Positions 24,929-33,792 of a DNA stretch of 64,000 nt are shown piece after piece. How positions within the stretch are numbered: the first letter of the stretch is position 1; every line of letters begins with the position of its first letter. The DNA is taken from the NCBI RefSeq assembly GCF_015477775.1, contig NZ_JADLQO010000008.1, forward strand, positions 264,538 through 328,537, written 5' to 3'. This DNA is from Nocardia abscessus (GTDB taxonomy: Bacteria > Actinomycetota > Actinomycetes > Mycobacteriales > Mycobacteriaceae). A model generated the notes under the pieces. It did no database searches, was not told where the DNA came from, and saw nothing but the letters and a program-made list of their open reading frames with translations. Both the position numbers and the translations under genes were made by a program.

Positions 24929-25049
24929 CGGCCCAGTCTGGCACGAGGCGCCGGATCGATCAGGGCTCACGGCCGGTCGCGCGAGCGGGACGGTTTGACC
25001 CGGCGGCCCCGGGTCATCACCGGAGCAGGTCATCGGAAGGGTGGTTGTC

Positions 25050-26510
25050 GTGCGATGTGTGGTGTTCGGTGCGACCGGCTACATCGGCGGACGACTGGTA
25101 CCGGAACTGCTGCGCGCCGGTCACACGGTCCGGGTGCTGGCTCGCACGCCGGGCAAGCTCGCCGAGGCGCCGTGGCGCGATCGCGTCGAGGTGCTCGCCG
25201 GTGACGTGACCTCTGTCGCCGACGTGCGCGCCGCGCTGGCCGGACAGGACGTGCTGTACTACCTGATTCATTCGCTGACCCGCGCCGATTTCGACACCGT
25301 CGACCGGGAGGCGGCCACGCTGGTCGCCGCCGAGGCGGCGGAGGCGGGCCTGACCAGAATCGTCTATCTGGGCGGCATCATCCCGGGTGCGCAGCGGCTG
25401 TCGCGACACCTGGCCTCCCGCGCCGAGGTCGGTGAGATCCTGCGGGCGGGCGCGGTGCCCGCCCTGGTGCTGCAGGCCGCGGTGATCATCGGCTCCGGCT
25501 CGGCCAGTTTCGAGATGCTGCGCTACCTGACCGAGCGGCTGCCGATGATGGTCACACCGCGCTGGGTGCGCAACCGGATTCAGCCGATCGCGGTACGTGA
25601 CGTGCTGTATTACCTGACCGAGGCGGCGACGCTGCCCGAAGGTACCGGCGGGGCGTTCGACATCGGCGGTCCGGACGTGCTGACCTACGTGCAGATGATG
25701 CGCGGCTACGCCGAAGTGGCGCAGCTGCCGCGGCGGCTGATCGTGCCGGTGCCGGTGCTGACGCCGTGGTTGTCGGCGCAGTGGGTGAATCTGGTGACCC
25801 CGGTGCCGCGCGCGATCGCGGTGCCGCTGATGGAGTCGCTGATCAACGACGTGGTCTGCCGCGACCACGCGATCGCCGATCTCATCCCGGACCCACCGGC
25901 GGGCCTGACCGGCTACCGGCAAGCAGTGACGTTGGCGCTGCGGAAGATTCGCGATCTGGACGTGCCGACCAGGTGGTCGGACGCTCACCCGTCGGGCGCG
26001 CCGTCGGATCCGCTGCCCACCGACCCGCAGTGGTCGGGCGGTTCGCTGTACCGGGATGTGCGGCAGCGCCACACCGACGCCGACCCGGTGACGCTGTGGC
26101 GGGTGATCGAGGCGATCGGCGGCGAAAACGGCTGGTATTCGTTCCCGCTGGCCTGGTCGCTGCGCGGGTGGATCGACCGGCTCGCGGGCGGCGCCGGGCT
26201 GGGCCGCGGTCGCCGCGACCCGCACCGGCTGCACGAAGGCGAGGCGCTGGATTGGTGGCGGGTGGAGCGGCTCGAGCGTCCGCGGCTGCTTCGCCTGCGC
26301 GCCGAGATGCGGGTGCCGGGCCGGGCCTGGCTGGAACTCGCGGTCGAGCCGGACGGCCCCGGCGCCACCTACCACCAGCGCGCGCTGTTCGAGCCGCACG
26401 GGTTGGCCGGGCACCTGTACTGGAAATCCATCGCGCCGTTCCACGCCGTCATCTTCGGCGGGATGGCGCGCAATATCACCGGCGCCGCGGAATCCGCCCG
26501 CGCGCAATGA
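25050..26510 (+). CDS. NAD(P)-binding Rossmann protein with DUF2867 tail
   Basis: A 486-residue protein. The N-terminal atypical short-chain-dehydrogenase domain begins CVVFGATGYIGGRLVPELLR (dinucleotide motif GATGYIG) and contains YYLIHSL and IVYLGGIIPGAQR. The C-terminal ~170 residues (SGGSLYRDVRQRHTDADPVT through GWYSFPLAWSLRGWIDRLAG, to YWKSIAPFHAVIFGGMARNI) match the DUF2867 extension found on such proteins. Cytoplasmic oxidoreductase of unknown substrate. GTG at 25050 sits nine bases after GGAAGG; GTG at 25041 is an alternative. Confidence 0.88.
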   Translation: MRCVVFGATGYIGGRLVPELLRAGHTVRVLARTPGKLAEAPWRDRVEVLAGDVTSVADVRAALAGQDVLYYLIHSLTRADFDTVDREAATLVAAEAAEAGLTRIVYLGGIIPGAQRLSRHLASRAEVGEILRAGAVPALVLQAAVIIGSGSASFEMLRYLTERLPMMVTPRWVRNRIQPIAVRDVLYYLTEAATLPEGTGGAFDIGGPDVLTYVQMMRGYAEVAQLPRRLIVPVPVLTPWLSAQWVNLVTPVPRAIAVPLMESLINDVVCRDHAIADLIPDPPAGLTGYRQAVTLALRKIRDLDVPTRWSDAHPSGAPSDPLPTDPQWSGGSLYRDVRQRHTDADPVTLWRVIEAIGGENGWYSFPLAWSLRGWIDRLAGGAGLGRGRRDPHRLHEGEALDWWRVERLERPRLLRLRAEMRVPGRAWLELAVEPDGPGATYHQRALFEPHGLAGHLYWKSIAPFHAVIFGGMARNITGAAESARAQ

Positions 26511-26553
26511 CGCCCCTGCTGAGCGCGGCTCTGCTGAAATAGGCGGGGCTGTG

Positions 26554-26616
26554 CTTTGCCGGAGGTCGTCGAGGCTTTTGCCGGAGGTCGTCGAGGCTTT
26601 GCCGGAGGTCGTCGAG
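26554..26616 (+). repeat. three tandem copies of a ~21-bp unit
   Basis: The unit CTTTGCCGGAGGTCGTCGAG occurs at 26554, 26575 (with one extra T) and 26597. The third copy ends about 14 bp before the next gene's start. Each unit contains GGAGG, so the array presents repeated ribosome-site-like cores before the true site GGAGGAG. Confidence 0.9.
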
Positions 26617-26629
26617 CCAGGAGGAGCGG

Positions 26630-27310
26630 ATGATCGGATCACGGGTCGCGGCTGTCGTCGTCGCGGTGGCGACGACGGTGTCGATCGCAGGAGTGGGGAC
26701 GGTTCAGGCAGCGCCCGCCGCGTGCGTTCCGGGCGACCCGTTGCGCCCCACCGCGGAACTGTTCGCCACCGACAACACCGAGACGATCACCGATCCCGCC
26801 GACCCGCGCCTGCGTGATGGGTTGGCGGAGTTCGAATTCGCGGTCGGCGCGATCACGCTGCGCAACGTCGCGCTCCCGGTCGGGTCGACGTTGGTCAGCG
26901 GCGTGTTCTGGTCGCAGGAGCGCAGCCGAGCGACCTACGAGCGCTCCCGGGCGTTCCATCTCGCTTGCGTCGGAGGCGCCGACCTGCGTCGGATAGCGGA
27001 TCAGGTGCGGGTGCGATTCGGGCAGGAATCGGTGCTGACCTTCGAGCACCATGCGGTAGGCGCGCCGGGGATCGACGCGTTCACGGTCGAGGTCGCGGGC
27101 ATCGACGTGCGGCGTTTCCACGACGCGCTGGTGGCCGACCCGCAGACGCGCGAGCGACTGGTCGGCGGTTCGGTCACCGACGGCGGCACGCTCGTCCTGG
27201 TCGCGGACATCGCCGACCTGGAGCCGACCCGGCAATTCGTCGAGCGAATCGGCGGAGGGTGGGATCCGGTCACGGTGCGCTACGGCGACCGCGAGTTCGT
27301 CGGCGCCTGA
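26630..27310 (+). CDS. secreted protein of unknown function
   Basis: A 226-residue protein with a signal peptide (MIGSRVAAVVVAVATTVSIA, cleavage near VQAAP). The mature part has two cysteines (ACVPGDP and HLACVGG) that could pair. It resembles no family I can name. GGAGGAG precedes the ATG. The tandem repeat just upstream may affect expression. Confidence 0.78.
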   Translation: MIGSRVAAVVVAVATTVSIAGVGTVQAAPAACVPGDPLRPTAELFATDNTETITDPADPRLRDGLAEFEFAVGAITLRNVALPVGSTLVSGVFWSQERSRATYERSRAFHLACVGGADLRRIADQVRVRFGQESVLTFEHHAVGAPGIDAFTVEVAGIDVRRFHDALVADPQTRERLVGGSVTDGGTLVLVADIADLEPTRQFVERIGGGWDPVTVRYGDREFVGA

Positions 27311-27407
27311 GCCGGTCCGGCCGGGAGCAAAGACTCCGCATCCTCCCGCTTGTGGACTTACGCTGATCCCGGTGGGGATTTCGGAGTGACGACGGCTGGG
27401 AGTCTCG

Positions 27408-27914
27408 GTGGGCGCGGCATTGGTCAAAGGTCAGAACGGGGCATTGGACGTGGCCCGCGTGCTGGTTTCGGTACGCAGCGAGGCCCCGGTCGACGTGTCG
27501 GCGCTGCTGGTGACCGAAGCGGGTCGCGTTCGATCGGACGCGGACTTCGTGTTCTTCAACCAGCCGAGCGCGCCGGGCGTGACGCTGGATCAGGGAACGC
27601 CTGCCGCGCTGTCGGTTTCACTGGGCGATCTGCCCGCGGACATCGCGCAGCTGCGCGCGGTGCTCACCCTCGACGATCCGGCGCAGACCTTCGGCCGGTT
27701 CGCGCCGCCGGTCGCCACGGTCGCCGACGCGGCGGGAAACGTGCTGTACGAATACCGCATCGAGGGCCTGGGTAGCGAATCCGTGGTGATCGCGCTCGAA
27801 CTGTATCGCCGCCAGGGCGTATGGAAGGTGCGAGCGGTCGGTCAAGGTTACGCGGGCGGGTTCGCCGCGTTGGTCACCGATCACGGCGTGAGCGTCGACG
27901 ACGAGCCGTCCTGA
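27408..27914 (+). CDS. TerD-domain protein (N-terminal half of a split TerD-vWA gene)
   Basis: A 168-residue TerD-type beta-sandwich: VKGQNGALDVARVLVSVRSE, VTEAGRVRSDADFVFFNQPS, ALELYRRQGVWKVRAVGQGY and the end GFAALVTDHGVSVDD. TerD domains bind calcium and act in the tellurite/stress Ter system. The stop TGA at 27912 is in the same frame as the vWA gene at 27960, and the codons between read as a Pro/Ala linker. The two were therefore probably one protein, as in other actinomycete TerD-vWA proteins. The start is GTG after GGGAG. Confidence 0.88.
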   Translation: MGAALVKGQNGALDVARVLVSVRSEAPVDVSALLVTEAGRVRSDADFVFFNQPSAPGVTLDQGTPAALSVSLGDLPADIAQLRAVLTLDDPAQTFGRFAPPVATVADAAGNVLYEYRIEGLGSESVVIALELYRRQGVWKVRAVGQGYAGGFAALVTDHGVSVDDEPS

Positions 27915-27959
27915 GGCGAGGCCCCGTCCGCGCACCCGGCCGCGCCGAACCCGCAGGCC

Positions 27960-28706
27960 ATGGTCATTCCGACGGCGGATGTCTTCACTGTCCCCGGCGA
28001 GGCGAAGCTCTCGTTCGAAAAGCGCGCGAAGCTGGACCTGCGCAAGCGCGCTGTCGCGAAAGTCCTCATCGACAAGGACGCTTTCGGCATCCGCGCCCGC
28101 GTCGTGCTCGTCATCGACAAGACCGGCAGTATGAAGCGGCAGTACCACGACCAGGTGGTACACCGCGTCGTGCAGCGGATGATTCCGGTGGCCACCCAGC
28201 TCGACGACGACGGCACCCTGGAGGCGTACCTCTACGCTCTTTCCTTCGCCAAGTTGCCCGACATCACCGTCGAGCACGGCGACGAGTGGGCCCGAACCTT
28301 TCTGCATCTCACCGGTACCCACGCGGGCGTCGATTACGACCGGCTCGGCGGCCGCAACGACGAACTGCCGATCATGCGCGACATCATCGACTCGTTGCCC
28401 CCGGGCGGCCGTCCCACCCTCGTGTTGTTCTTCACCGACGGCGGCTTCGCCAAGAAACGCGAGATCGCGGCGCTCATGCGCGAAGCCTCGCAGCTGCCCG
28501 CCTTCTGGCAGTTCGTCGGTCTGGGCCGCGCCAACTACGGCCTGTTACGCACCCTGGACGAGTTGCCGGACCGGGCGGTCGACAACGCGGGATTCTTCGC
28601 CCTGGACGACATCGATCAGGTCGACGACGGGCAGCTCTACGCGCGTCTGCTGGGCGAGTTCCCGGACTGGCTTCGCGCCGCGCGAACCGCGGGCATCCTG
28701 CGCTGA
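27960..28706 (+). CDS. vWA-domain protein, TerF-like (C-terminal half)
   Basis: A 248-residue protein. A helical lead-in (KLSFEKRAKLDLRKRAVAKV) precedes a von Willebrand A domain with the metal site VLVIDKTGSMKRQY, the second motif GTHAGVDYDRLG and VLFFTDGGFAKK. Such domains pair with TerD in Ter stress complexes. It is in the same frame as the TerD gene and 45 bp after its TGA. The ATG at 27960 has no clear ribosome site, which supports the idea that it was made as part of a longer protein. Confidence 0.88.
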   Translation: MVIPTADVFTVPGEAKLSFEKRAKLDLRKRAVAKVLIDKDAFGIRARVVLVIDKTGSMKRQYHDQVVHRVVQRMIPVATQLDDDGTLEAYLYALSFAKLPDITVEHGDEWARTFLHLTGTHAGVDYDRLGGRNDELPIMRDIIDSLPPGGRPTLVLFFTDGGFAKKREIAALMREASQLPAFWQFVGLGRANYGLLRTLDELPDRAVDNAGFFALDDIDQVDDGQLYARLLGEFPDWLRAARTAGILR

Positions 28707-28825
28707 CCCGCGAAGTGCGCATCGGCGGCCTCGCCGCGAACGGCACGGAGCCGCCCTGCCCACTACCCATTCCTCGCAAGTCATAGCGAAAGGCTATGGC
28801 GGAGTGGATTTCGGCGCGCCTCGAA

Positions 28826-29101
28826 TCAGCCGATGACGGCGTTCATGATGGTGCCCGCACTGGTGGCGATCACCCCGCCGATCATGGCTCCCGCCACCAT
28901 CTTCGGCGACTCGAGCCCGCCGCCGGTCCACTTCTCCCAGGCGAAGCGGCCACCGGCGTAGATGATGCCGCAGATGCCCGACAGGAGTACGAACCACGTC
29001 AGGTAGCGGACCAGTTGGAGGAACTTGTCGGAGATCGGCGGTGCTTCTGGTGTGGGGTTGCCGATCTGCGCCAAGGTGTCGTAAGCGGCGGCCAGGATCA
29101 T
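28826..29101 (-). CDS. small two-helix membrane protein, copy 1
   Basis: A 91-residue protein: IGNPTPEAPPISDKFLQLVR, a helix (YLTWFVLLSGICGIIYAGGR), FAWEKWTGGGLESPKMVAGA, and a second helix ending SAGTIMNAVIG. The layout resembles small integral membrane proteins found in actinomycete conjugation or secretion clusters, but no such genes are nearby. It is a divergent paralogue of the gene at 29500. Function unknown. Confidence 0.8.
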   Translation of the reverse strand: MILAAAYDTLAQIGNPTPEAPPISDKFLQLVRYLTWFVLLSGICGIIYAGGRFAWEKWTGGGLESPKMVAGAMIGGVIATSAGTIMNAVIG

Positions 29102-29499
29102 TGTCGTTCGCTCATTCTGGATTCGGGACAGGGGCAGGTGATTCGCTGAGAAGATCGTATCCGTTCGCTCGCCGCGATGCAGTCAGGTCCGTGCAGCGCA
29201 GTGAAGTTCGCGTTTCCCGTCGCCTTGCCGGGGTAGGCGAATCTCGGGATCATGGACGACGCGCGGCGGTCGAGAACTTGCCGTCGCGTATCGCCGGATC
29301 CGCCGACGACTGCTCGCGGCGCTCCGGCGTGATCCCACTGCTGGTTCCGCGGCCGGTCGCGGGCGTTCCGGGCAGAGCACACCGCGTCGCGGTCCGTGCC
29401 CGTATCCTGGTGCGTGGCCGAATTCATCGGTGGTCGAACAGTTTTCGCAAAGCGGCTGGTCGGCGGCAGGGTTGTATTCGAGCGTAGAGGGAGTAGACG
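29102..29499. other. 398-bp gap between divergent paralogues
   Basis: No supported gene. It must hold the promoters of the two divergent membrane-protein copies. Minus-strand frames here (29098-29427) look like shadows with no family match. AGAGGGAG near 29490 is the ribosome site of the right-hand gene. Confidence 0.4.
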
Positions 29500-29793
29500 G
29501 TGAGCATCATTCTGGCGTCGGTCGGCGATTCGTTCACGACGTTGGCGCAGATCGGCAATCCGACCCCGGAGGCGCCGCCTTTGGCGGACAAGCTCTTACA
29601 GTTCGTGCGGTACCTCACCTGGTTCGCACTGGCGTCCGGCATCGTCAGCATCATCTACGCGGGCGGCAGATTCGCCTGGGAGAAGTGGAGCGGCGGCGGG
29701 TTGCAGTCACCGAAGATGATCGCGGGGGCGATGCTCGGCGGGGTGGTCGCCACCAGTGCGGGCACCATCATGAACACCGTTCTGGAGTTCTGA
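29500..29793 (+). CDS. small two-helix membrane protein, copy 2
   Basis: A 97-residue paralogue of the 28826 gene: TTLAQIGNPTPEAPPLADKL, IIYAGGRFAWEKWSGGGLQS, MLGGVVATSAGTIMNTVLEF. Most residues match, with conservative changes, so the duplication is inverted and fairly recent. The start is GTG seven bases after AGAGGGAG. Function unknown. Confidence 0.8.
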   Translation: MSIILASVGDSFTTLAQIGNPTPEAPPLADKLLQFVRYLTWFALASGIVSIIYAGGRFAWEKWSGGGLQSPKMIAGAMLGGVVATSAGTIMNTVLEF

Positions 29794-29971
29794 CCCGCGG
29801 GCGCCGCGCGGCGATCCCCTCCGGCCCGCTTTCGTCGGCGACGACGAGCGTGCCGCGAACGGATCGCCGCGGGCCGCCGAGGGCGCTCGGTCGCGACGCC
29901 GGGCGAGTTCCGCCCGCCGCCGAGGCGTCGGCCGTCACCGGTCGACCGTCCTGCGATTGCCGCGTTGACCT

Positions 29972-30001
29972 GCGATTTCCGCCGCGGAGGGCGGCTATAC
30001 T
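29972..30001 (+). promoter_or_regulatory. promoter of lipoprotein 1 (conserved block)
   Basis: GCGATT, an 18-base spacer and TATACT occur 50 bp before the lipoprotein ATG, and the same arrangement recurs at 31601-31630 before the paralogue. The TATACT is a good -10 hexamer for this genome. Confidence 0.6.
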
Positions 30002-30050
30002 CCGGTACGGATCTCGCGGTGCCCGATATGATCGGAGGCGGAGCAGGATC

Positions 30051-31466
30051 ATGGACGACAGGACCTACGGCAAGGTCACGGTGTCGCGGCGCACGGCGTT
30101 CGGTATCGCGGCGACGTCGATGGCCGCGTTCGGGTTGTCGGCCTGCGGCGGCTCCGACGACGAGGACTCTGCCCCGGCCTCCGTCCCTGGCGACGCCGCA
30201 ACGATCGCCAAGGACGCCTACGAGTTCGGCTATCCGCTGGTACTGATGGACGTTACGCGCACGGCGGCGGAAGAGACCACCCCCGTCAACTGGTTCGAGC
30301 ACGCGACCTCGTTGCCCACTCCGGCGCAGCGCGAGGTGGTGCGACTGGACCGCGACACGCTGCGTTCGACCGCTTGGCTCGATGTGACGAGCGAGCCGAT
30401 GGTCCTGAGCCTCCCCATGCTGGACAGCGGCCGGTTCTGGCTGGTGCAAGTACTGGATGCCTGGACGAACAACGTGCGCAACCTGAGCAGCGTCCGGTCG
30501 CAGGCGACGTCGGCCCTGCCGTACGCGGTGACCGGTCCGGGCTGGTCGGGCGAGCTGCCGGACGGTCTCGCCGCGCTGCCGGTGCCGACGCCGACGGTGT
30601 GGCTGATCATCCGGATCCAGGTCGACGGCGAGAACGATCTGCCGGTTGTCCGCTCCCTGCAGCGGGAGATGAAGCTGGTTCCGTTGAGCGCGTGGATCGC
30701 GGGTACCGAGCCGCCCGCGCGCGCCGCGCGGCCCGGGCGTGCGAGCGTGCAGCCTCCACCGGAGCGGGTGGAGGAGATGGACGCGGGCGTGTTCTTCGAT
30801 CGGATGTGCCAGCTGATGTCGGTCGATCCGCCGGCTGCCGAGGACGCGCCTGCCATGCGGCGTTTCGCGGAGATCGGAATCCGGCCGGGCGGCGCGGTCG
30901 ACGGCGTCTCGGACATCGATCTAGCCGCCGCGGTGGACCGCGCCCAGCAGCAGATTTCGGTGTACCTGGGGGAGCGGACGGTCAACGAGAACGGCTGGCT
31001 CGTCGACCCCGATGTCGGGCGCTACGGCACCAACTATCTGCTGCGCGCCGTCGTCGCCCGGATAGCTCTCGGCGCCAGCCTGGCCGAGAACGCGTTCTAT
31101 CCGACCCTGTTCGCGTCGACGGACGCCGGAGATGGTGCGGGCCGATTCCGCCTGCACTTCGCGCCCGGTCAGCTGCCGCCGGTCGACGACTTCTGGTCGC
31201 TGACCGCCTATGGCGCCGACAGCTACCTGGTGCCCAATCCGGCGGGGATCTATGCCGTGGGCCACCCGGCTCCGGTGGTCCTCAATCCCGATGGGTCCTC
31301 CGACATCGCCTTGCAGTACACCGACCCGGGCCCGACCGTTCCGGCCGGGAACTGGCTGCCCATCCCGCAATCCGGTCAATTCTCGTTGACGCTGCGCCTG
31401 TACGCGCCGAAAGCGGAGGCGGTCCAGGGGCCATGGCGTCCGCCGCCGCTGGTGCCTGCGCCCTGA
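30051..31466 (+). CDS. Tat/lipobox DUF1254-DUF1214 protein, copy 1
   Basis: A 471-residue exported protein. The N-terminus has a twin-arginine motif (SRRTAFGIAATSMAAF) running into a lipobox LSAC, so it should be lipid-anchored on the outer face. The body carries DUF1254 (AYEFGYPLVLMDVTR, then DRDTLRSTAWLDVTSEPMVL) and a C-terminal DUF1214 part (RFRLHFAPGQLPPVDDFWSL, TAYGADSYLVPNPAGIYAVG). The pair is widespread but its chemistry is unknown. The ATG follows GGAGGCGGAGCAGG. It is the first of two tandem paralogues with copied promoters. Confidence 0.88.
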   Translation: MDDRTYGKVTVSRRTAFGIAATSMAAFGLSACGGSDDEDSAPASVPGDAATIAKDAYEFGYPLVLMDVTRTAAEETTPVNWFEHATSLPTPAQREVVRLDRDTLRSTAWLDVTSEPMVLSLPMLDSGRFWLVQVLDAWTNNVRNLSSVRSQATSALPYAVTGPGWSGELPDGLAALPVPTPTVWLIIRIQVDGENDLPVVRSLQREMKLVPLSAWIAGTEPPARAARPGRASVQPPPERVEEMDAGVFFDRMCQLMSVDPPAAEDAPAMRRFAEIGIRPGGAVDGVSDIDLAAAVDRAQQQISVYLGERTVNENGWLVDPDVGRYGTNYLLRAVVARIALGASLAENAFYPTLFASTDAGDGAGRFRLHFAPGQLPPVDDFWSLTAYGADSYLVPNPAGIYAVGHPAPVVLNPDGSSDIALQYTDPGPTVPAGNWLPIPQSGQFSLTLRLYAPKAEAVQGPWRPPPLVPAP

Positions 31467-31600
31467 TCTGGTCTCTGCCACGCCGCGATCATCGAAGCGT
31501 TCCCGGTCATCGGTGATCAGCAGGCCGCGACACCTCGCCGCGAGCCGGGGGCGAATAGGTCGCCGAGCGGGGCAAGTAGCCGTAGTCGGCGCGCTGACCA

Positions 31601-31630
31601 GCGATTATCCCTCTGCTCGGCGGCTATACT
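31601..31630 (+). promoter_or_regulatory. promoter of lipoprotein 2 (conserved block)
   Basis: GCGATT, an 18-base spacer and TATACT, spaced and placed as before lipoprotein 1. Sequence similarity continues through GATCGGAGGCGGAGCA to the ATG, so promoter and gene were duplicated together. Confidence 0.6.
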
Positions 31631-31681
31631 CCAGGGCGGATCTGGCACGGAACCCGATCGGATCGGAGGCGGAGCAAGATC

Positions 31682-33100
31682 ATGGGCGACTGGACCCACC
31701 GCGATGCCGCGCTGTCGCGGCGCGCTGTGCTCGGCATGGCGGCGACATCGATGGCTGCGCTCGGCGTGGCGGCGTGCGGCGGATCGGACGAGGACGGCTC
31801 GGCGCACACCCACCCCTCCGTCACCAGCGAGGGCGGAATGGTCGCCAAGGACGCCTGCGTGTTCGGCTTTCCGCTGGTGCTGATGGATGTCACGCGCGTG
31901 GCGGCGGAGGCGACCACGCCGCCCAACCGGTTTCGGCACGCCACGTCGTTGCCCACCCCGGCGCAGAACGAGGTGGTGCGACCGGATCCCGACACCCTGC
32001 ACTCGACCGCTTGGCTCGATCTGACGAGCGAGCCGATGGTGCTGAGCGTTCCCAGGATGGACGGCGGCCGGTTCTGGCTGGCGCAAGTCCTCGACGCCTG
32101 GACGAACAACGTGCACAACCCGAGTAGTCGTCGGCCGCAGGCGAAGTCGGCCGTGCCGCCCTACACGTACGTCGTGACCGGCCCGGGTTGGTCGGGCCCG
32201 CTGCCCGACGATCTCACTCCGCTGCCGGTGCCCACGCCGACGGTATGGCTGATCGTGCGGATCCAAGTCGACGGAGCCGACGACCTTCCGATCGTCGGCT
32301 CGTTGCAACAGGGGTTGCGACTGGTTCCGCTGAGTGTGTGGAAAGCCGGCGAGCGGCCTGCGCCTGCTGTGCCGCCGAACGGGCAGGCGAACGACCGACG
32401 CCCGGTCGATCAGGTCATGGGGATGGACGCGCGCGCGTTCTTCGACCGGATGTGCGCGGTGATGTCGATCAATCCGCCCGCCCCCGAGGACGAGCCCGCC
32501 ATGCGGCGCTTCGCGACGATCGGAATCCGGCCGGGCGGGGCGGTCGAAGGCGTCTCCGAGGCCGAACTGACCGCCGCGGTCGACACCTTCGAGCAACAGC
32601 TCCCGGTGACCCTGGGTCCGAACACGATCAACGACAACGGCTGGGTCACCGATTTCGGGGCCGGCCGGTTCGGCACCGACTATCTCCTCCGCGCCGTCAC
32701 GGCCTTCGGCGCTCTCGGCATCCCCCTGCCCGAGGACGCGCACTACCTCTTCACGGCGGTTCCCGCGGGCTCCGGCCCTTTCCGGCTGCACTTCTTGTCG
32801 GGCGAGCTGCCGCCGGTGGACGCTTTCTGGTCGTTGGCCGTCTACGATGCCGCGGACTATCTGGTGTCCAATCCGGCCGAGATCTACTCGATAGGTCACC
32901 ACGTCCCCGTCGTGCTAAATCCGGACGGCTCCCTGGACCTCACGCTCCAGCACGACGATCCCGGTCCCAGCGTGCCCAAGGGCAACTGGCTGCCCATTCC
33001 GGCAGCGGACCCGTTCTCGGCAACCCTGGCTTTGTTCGCCCCGAAAGAAGTTGTCCTGCAGCGGCGTTGGCAGCCGCCGCCGCTGATCGCGCTGCGGTGA
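31682..33100 (+). CDS. Tat/lipobox DUF1254-DUF1214 protein, copy 2
   Basis: A 472-residue paralogue of the preceding gene with the same SRRAVLGMAATSMAALGV signal and lipobox AAC. DUF1254 (CVFGFPLVLMDVTRVAAEAT) and DUF1214 (FRLHFLSGELPPVDAFWSLA) are intact. The duplication is old enough for many substitutions but order and spacing are kept. Each copy has its own promoter. Function unknown; a role at the cell surface is expected. Confidence 0.88.
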   Translation: MGDWTHRDAALSRRAVLGMAATSMAALGVAACGGSDEDGSAHTHPSVTSEGGMVAKDACVFGFPLVLMDVTRVAAEATTPPNRFRHATSLPTPAQNEVVRPDPDTLHSTAWLDLTSEPMVLSVPRMDGGRFWLAQVLDAWTNNVHNPSSRRPQAKSAVPPYTYVVTGPGWSGPLPDDLTPLPVPTPTVWLIVRIQVDGADDLPIVGSLQQGLRLVPLSVWKAGERPAPAVPPNGQANDRRPVDQVMGMDARAFFDRMCAVMSINPPAPEDEPAMRRFATIGIRPGGAVEGVSEAELTAAVDTFEQQLPVTLGPNTINDNGWVTDFGAGRFGTDYLLRAVTAFGALGIPLPEDAHYLFTAVPAGSGPFRLHFLSGELPPVDAFWSLAVYDAADYLVSNPAEIYSIGHHVPVVLNPDGSLDLTLQHDDPGPSVPKGNWLPIPAADPFSATLALFAPKEVVLQRRWQPPPLIALR

Positions 33101-33101
33101 G

Positions 33102-33545
33102 CTAGTCGTCGCCCGCCCAGTTCCAGCGGGGGACCTCGCGGATCGGGTGCAGCTCCGCGTCGCTGGTCGCGTGCGAATTCTGTTGCGCCACCCGCGATCC
33201 GAACGTGACATGCTCGTAGACCGCCGTGCGGAATCGCTCGTCCTCCAGCAGTCCGGCTTCCTCGAAGGTCTGCATGTACACCTCGACGAAGCGTTCTCGC
33301 TGCTCATCGGTGATCCGCAGGTTACGGTGCACCGCGATGATGTATTCGAACCCGAGTTCCCGGGTGAAACGATCCGGACCACCGAAGGATTCGGCGGTGA
33401 ACCAGGTGAGATGGTCGACGTGCTGCGGCAGTCGTTCGGTGAACAACGTCTTCAGCACCGGATCGGTGAGCGCCTTGTCGTAGAACGCCGCTTCGACGCG
33501 ATGCAGCACCTCGTCGCCGCCGACGTGGTCGTAGAGATTGGGCAT
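33102..33545 (-). CDS. truncated hemoglobin-like protein
   Basis: A 147-residue globin. The N-terminus LYDHVGGDEVLHRVEAAFYD and LTWFTAESFGGPDRFTRELG match group II truncated globins (GGxxxFxxxVxxFY and the FGGPxxY region), and the proximal-histidine region reads YIIAVHRNLRITDEQRERFV. The ~25-residue C-terminal tail is longer than usual. Such proteins bind O2, NO or peroxide in the cytoplasm. It is convergent with lipoprotein 2, with one base between stops. Confidence 0.85.
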   Translation of the reverse strand: MPNLYDHVGGDEVLHRVEAAFYDKALTDPVLKTLFTERLPQHVDHLTWFTAESFGGPDRFTRELGFEYIIAVHRNLRITDEQRERFVEVYMQTFEEAGLLEDERFRTAVYEHVTFGSRVAQQNSHATSDAELHPIREVPRWNWAGDD

Positions 33546-33678
33546 GGGACCTCCGGCCGGGGTGTGGGCTGAGTCCTCATTACAGGCAGTCCGTCAGCCG
33601 GTGTCCAGGCGAACCGGGGTATTGGCCGATATCGGCCACCTGCGCGAACCGACCGGTCGCGCTGATGGGCGGGTAAAA

Positions 33679-33695
33679 AGTAAACGGGTTTTACT
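33679..33695. promoter_or_regulatory. KstR-like box before the P450 gene
   Basis: AGTAAACGGGTTTTACT is an inverted repeat (AGTAAA/TTTACT) whose core GTAAACGGGTTTTA fits the KstR motif TnnAACnnGTTnnA at all fixed positions except the first. KstR represses cholesterol genes, including CYP125, in mycolic-acid actinomycetes. The TetR gene beside the P450 is an alternative binder. Confidence 0.6.
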
Positions 33696-33792
33696 AAACG
33701 CTGTTCACGAAGGGGGGTTTTGTGGTTGCATCTTCCTTGACCGTGTTCCCGACATCGTCGTGAGGTCTGCGCCCAGACCGTAGGAGTTAGCC

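Noticed and set aside
26551..26817. 88-codon frame through the tandem repeat
   Set aside because: The repeated LPEVVEA-type peptide arises from the DNA repeat; the real gene starts at 26630 in another frame.
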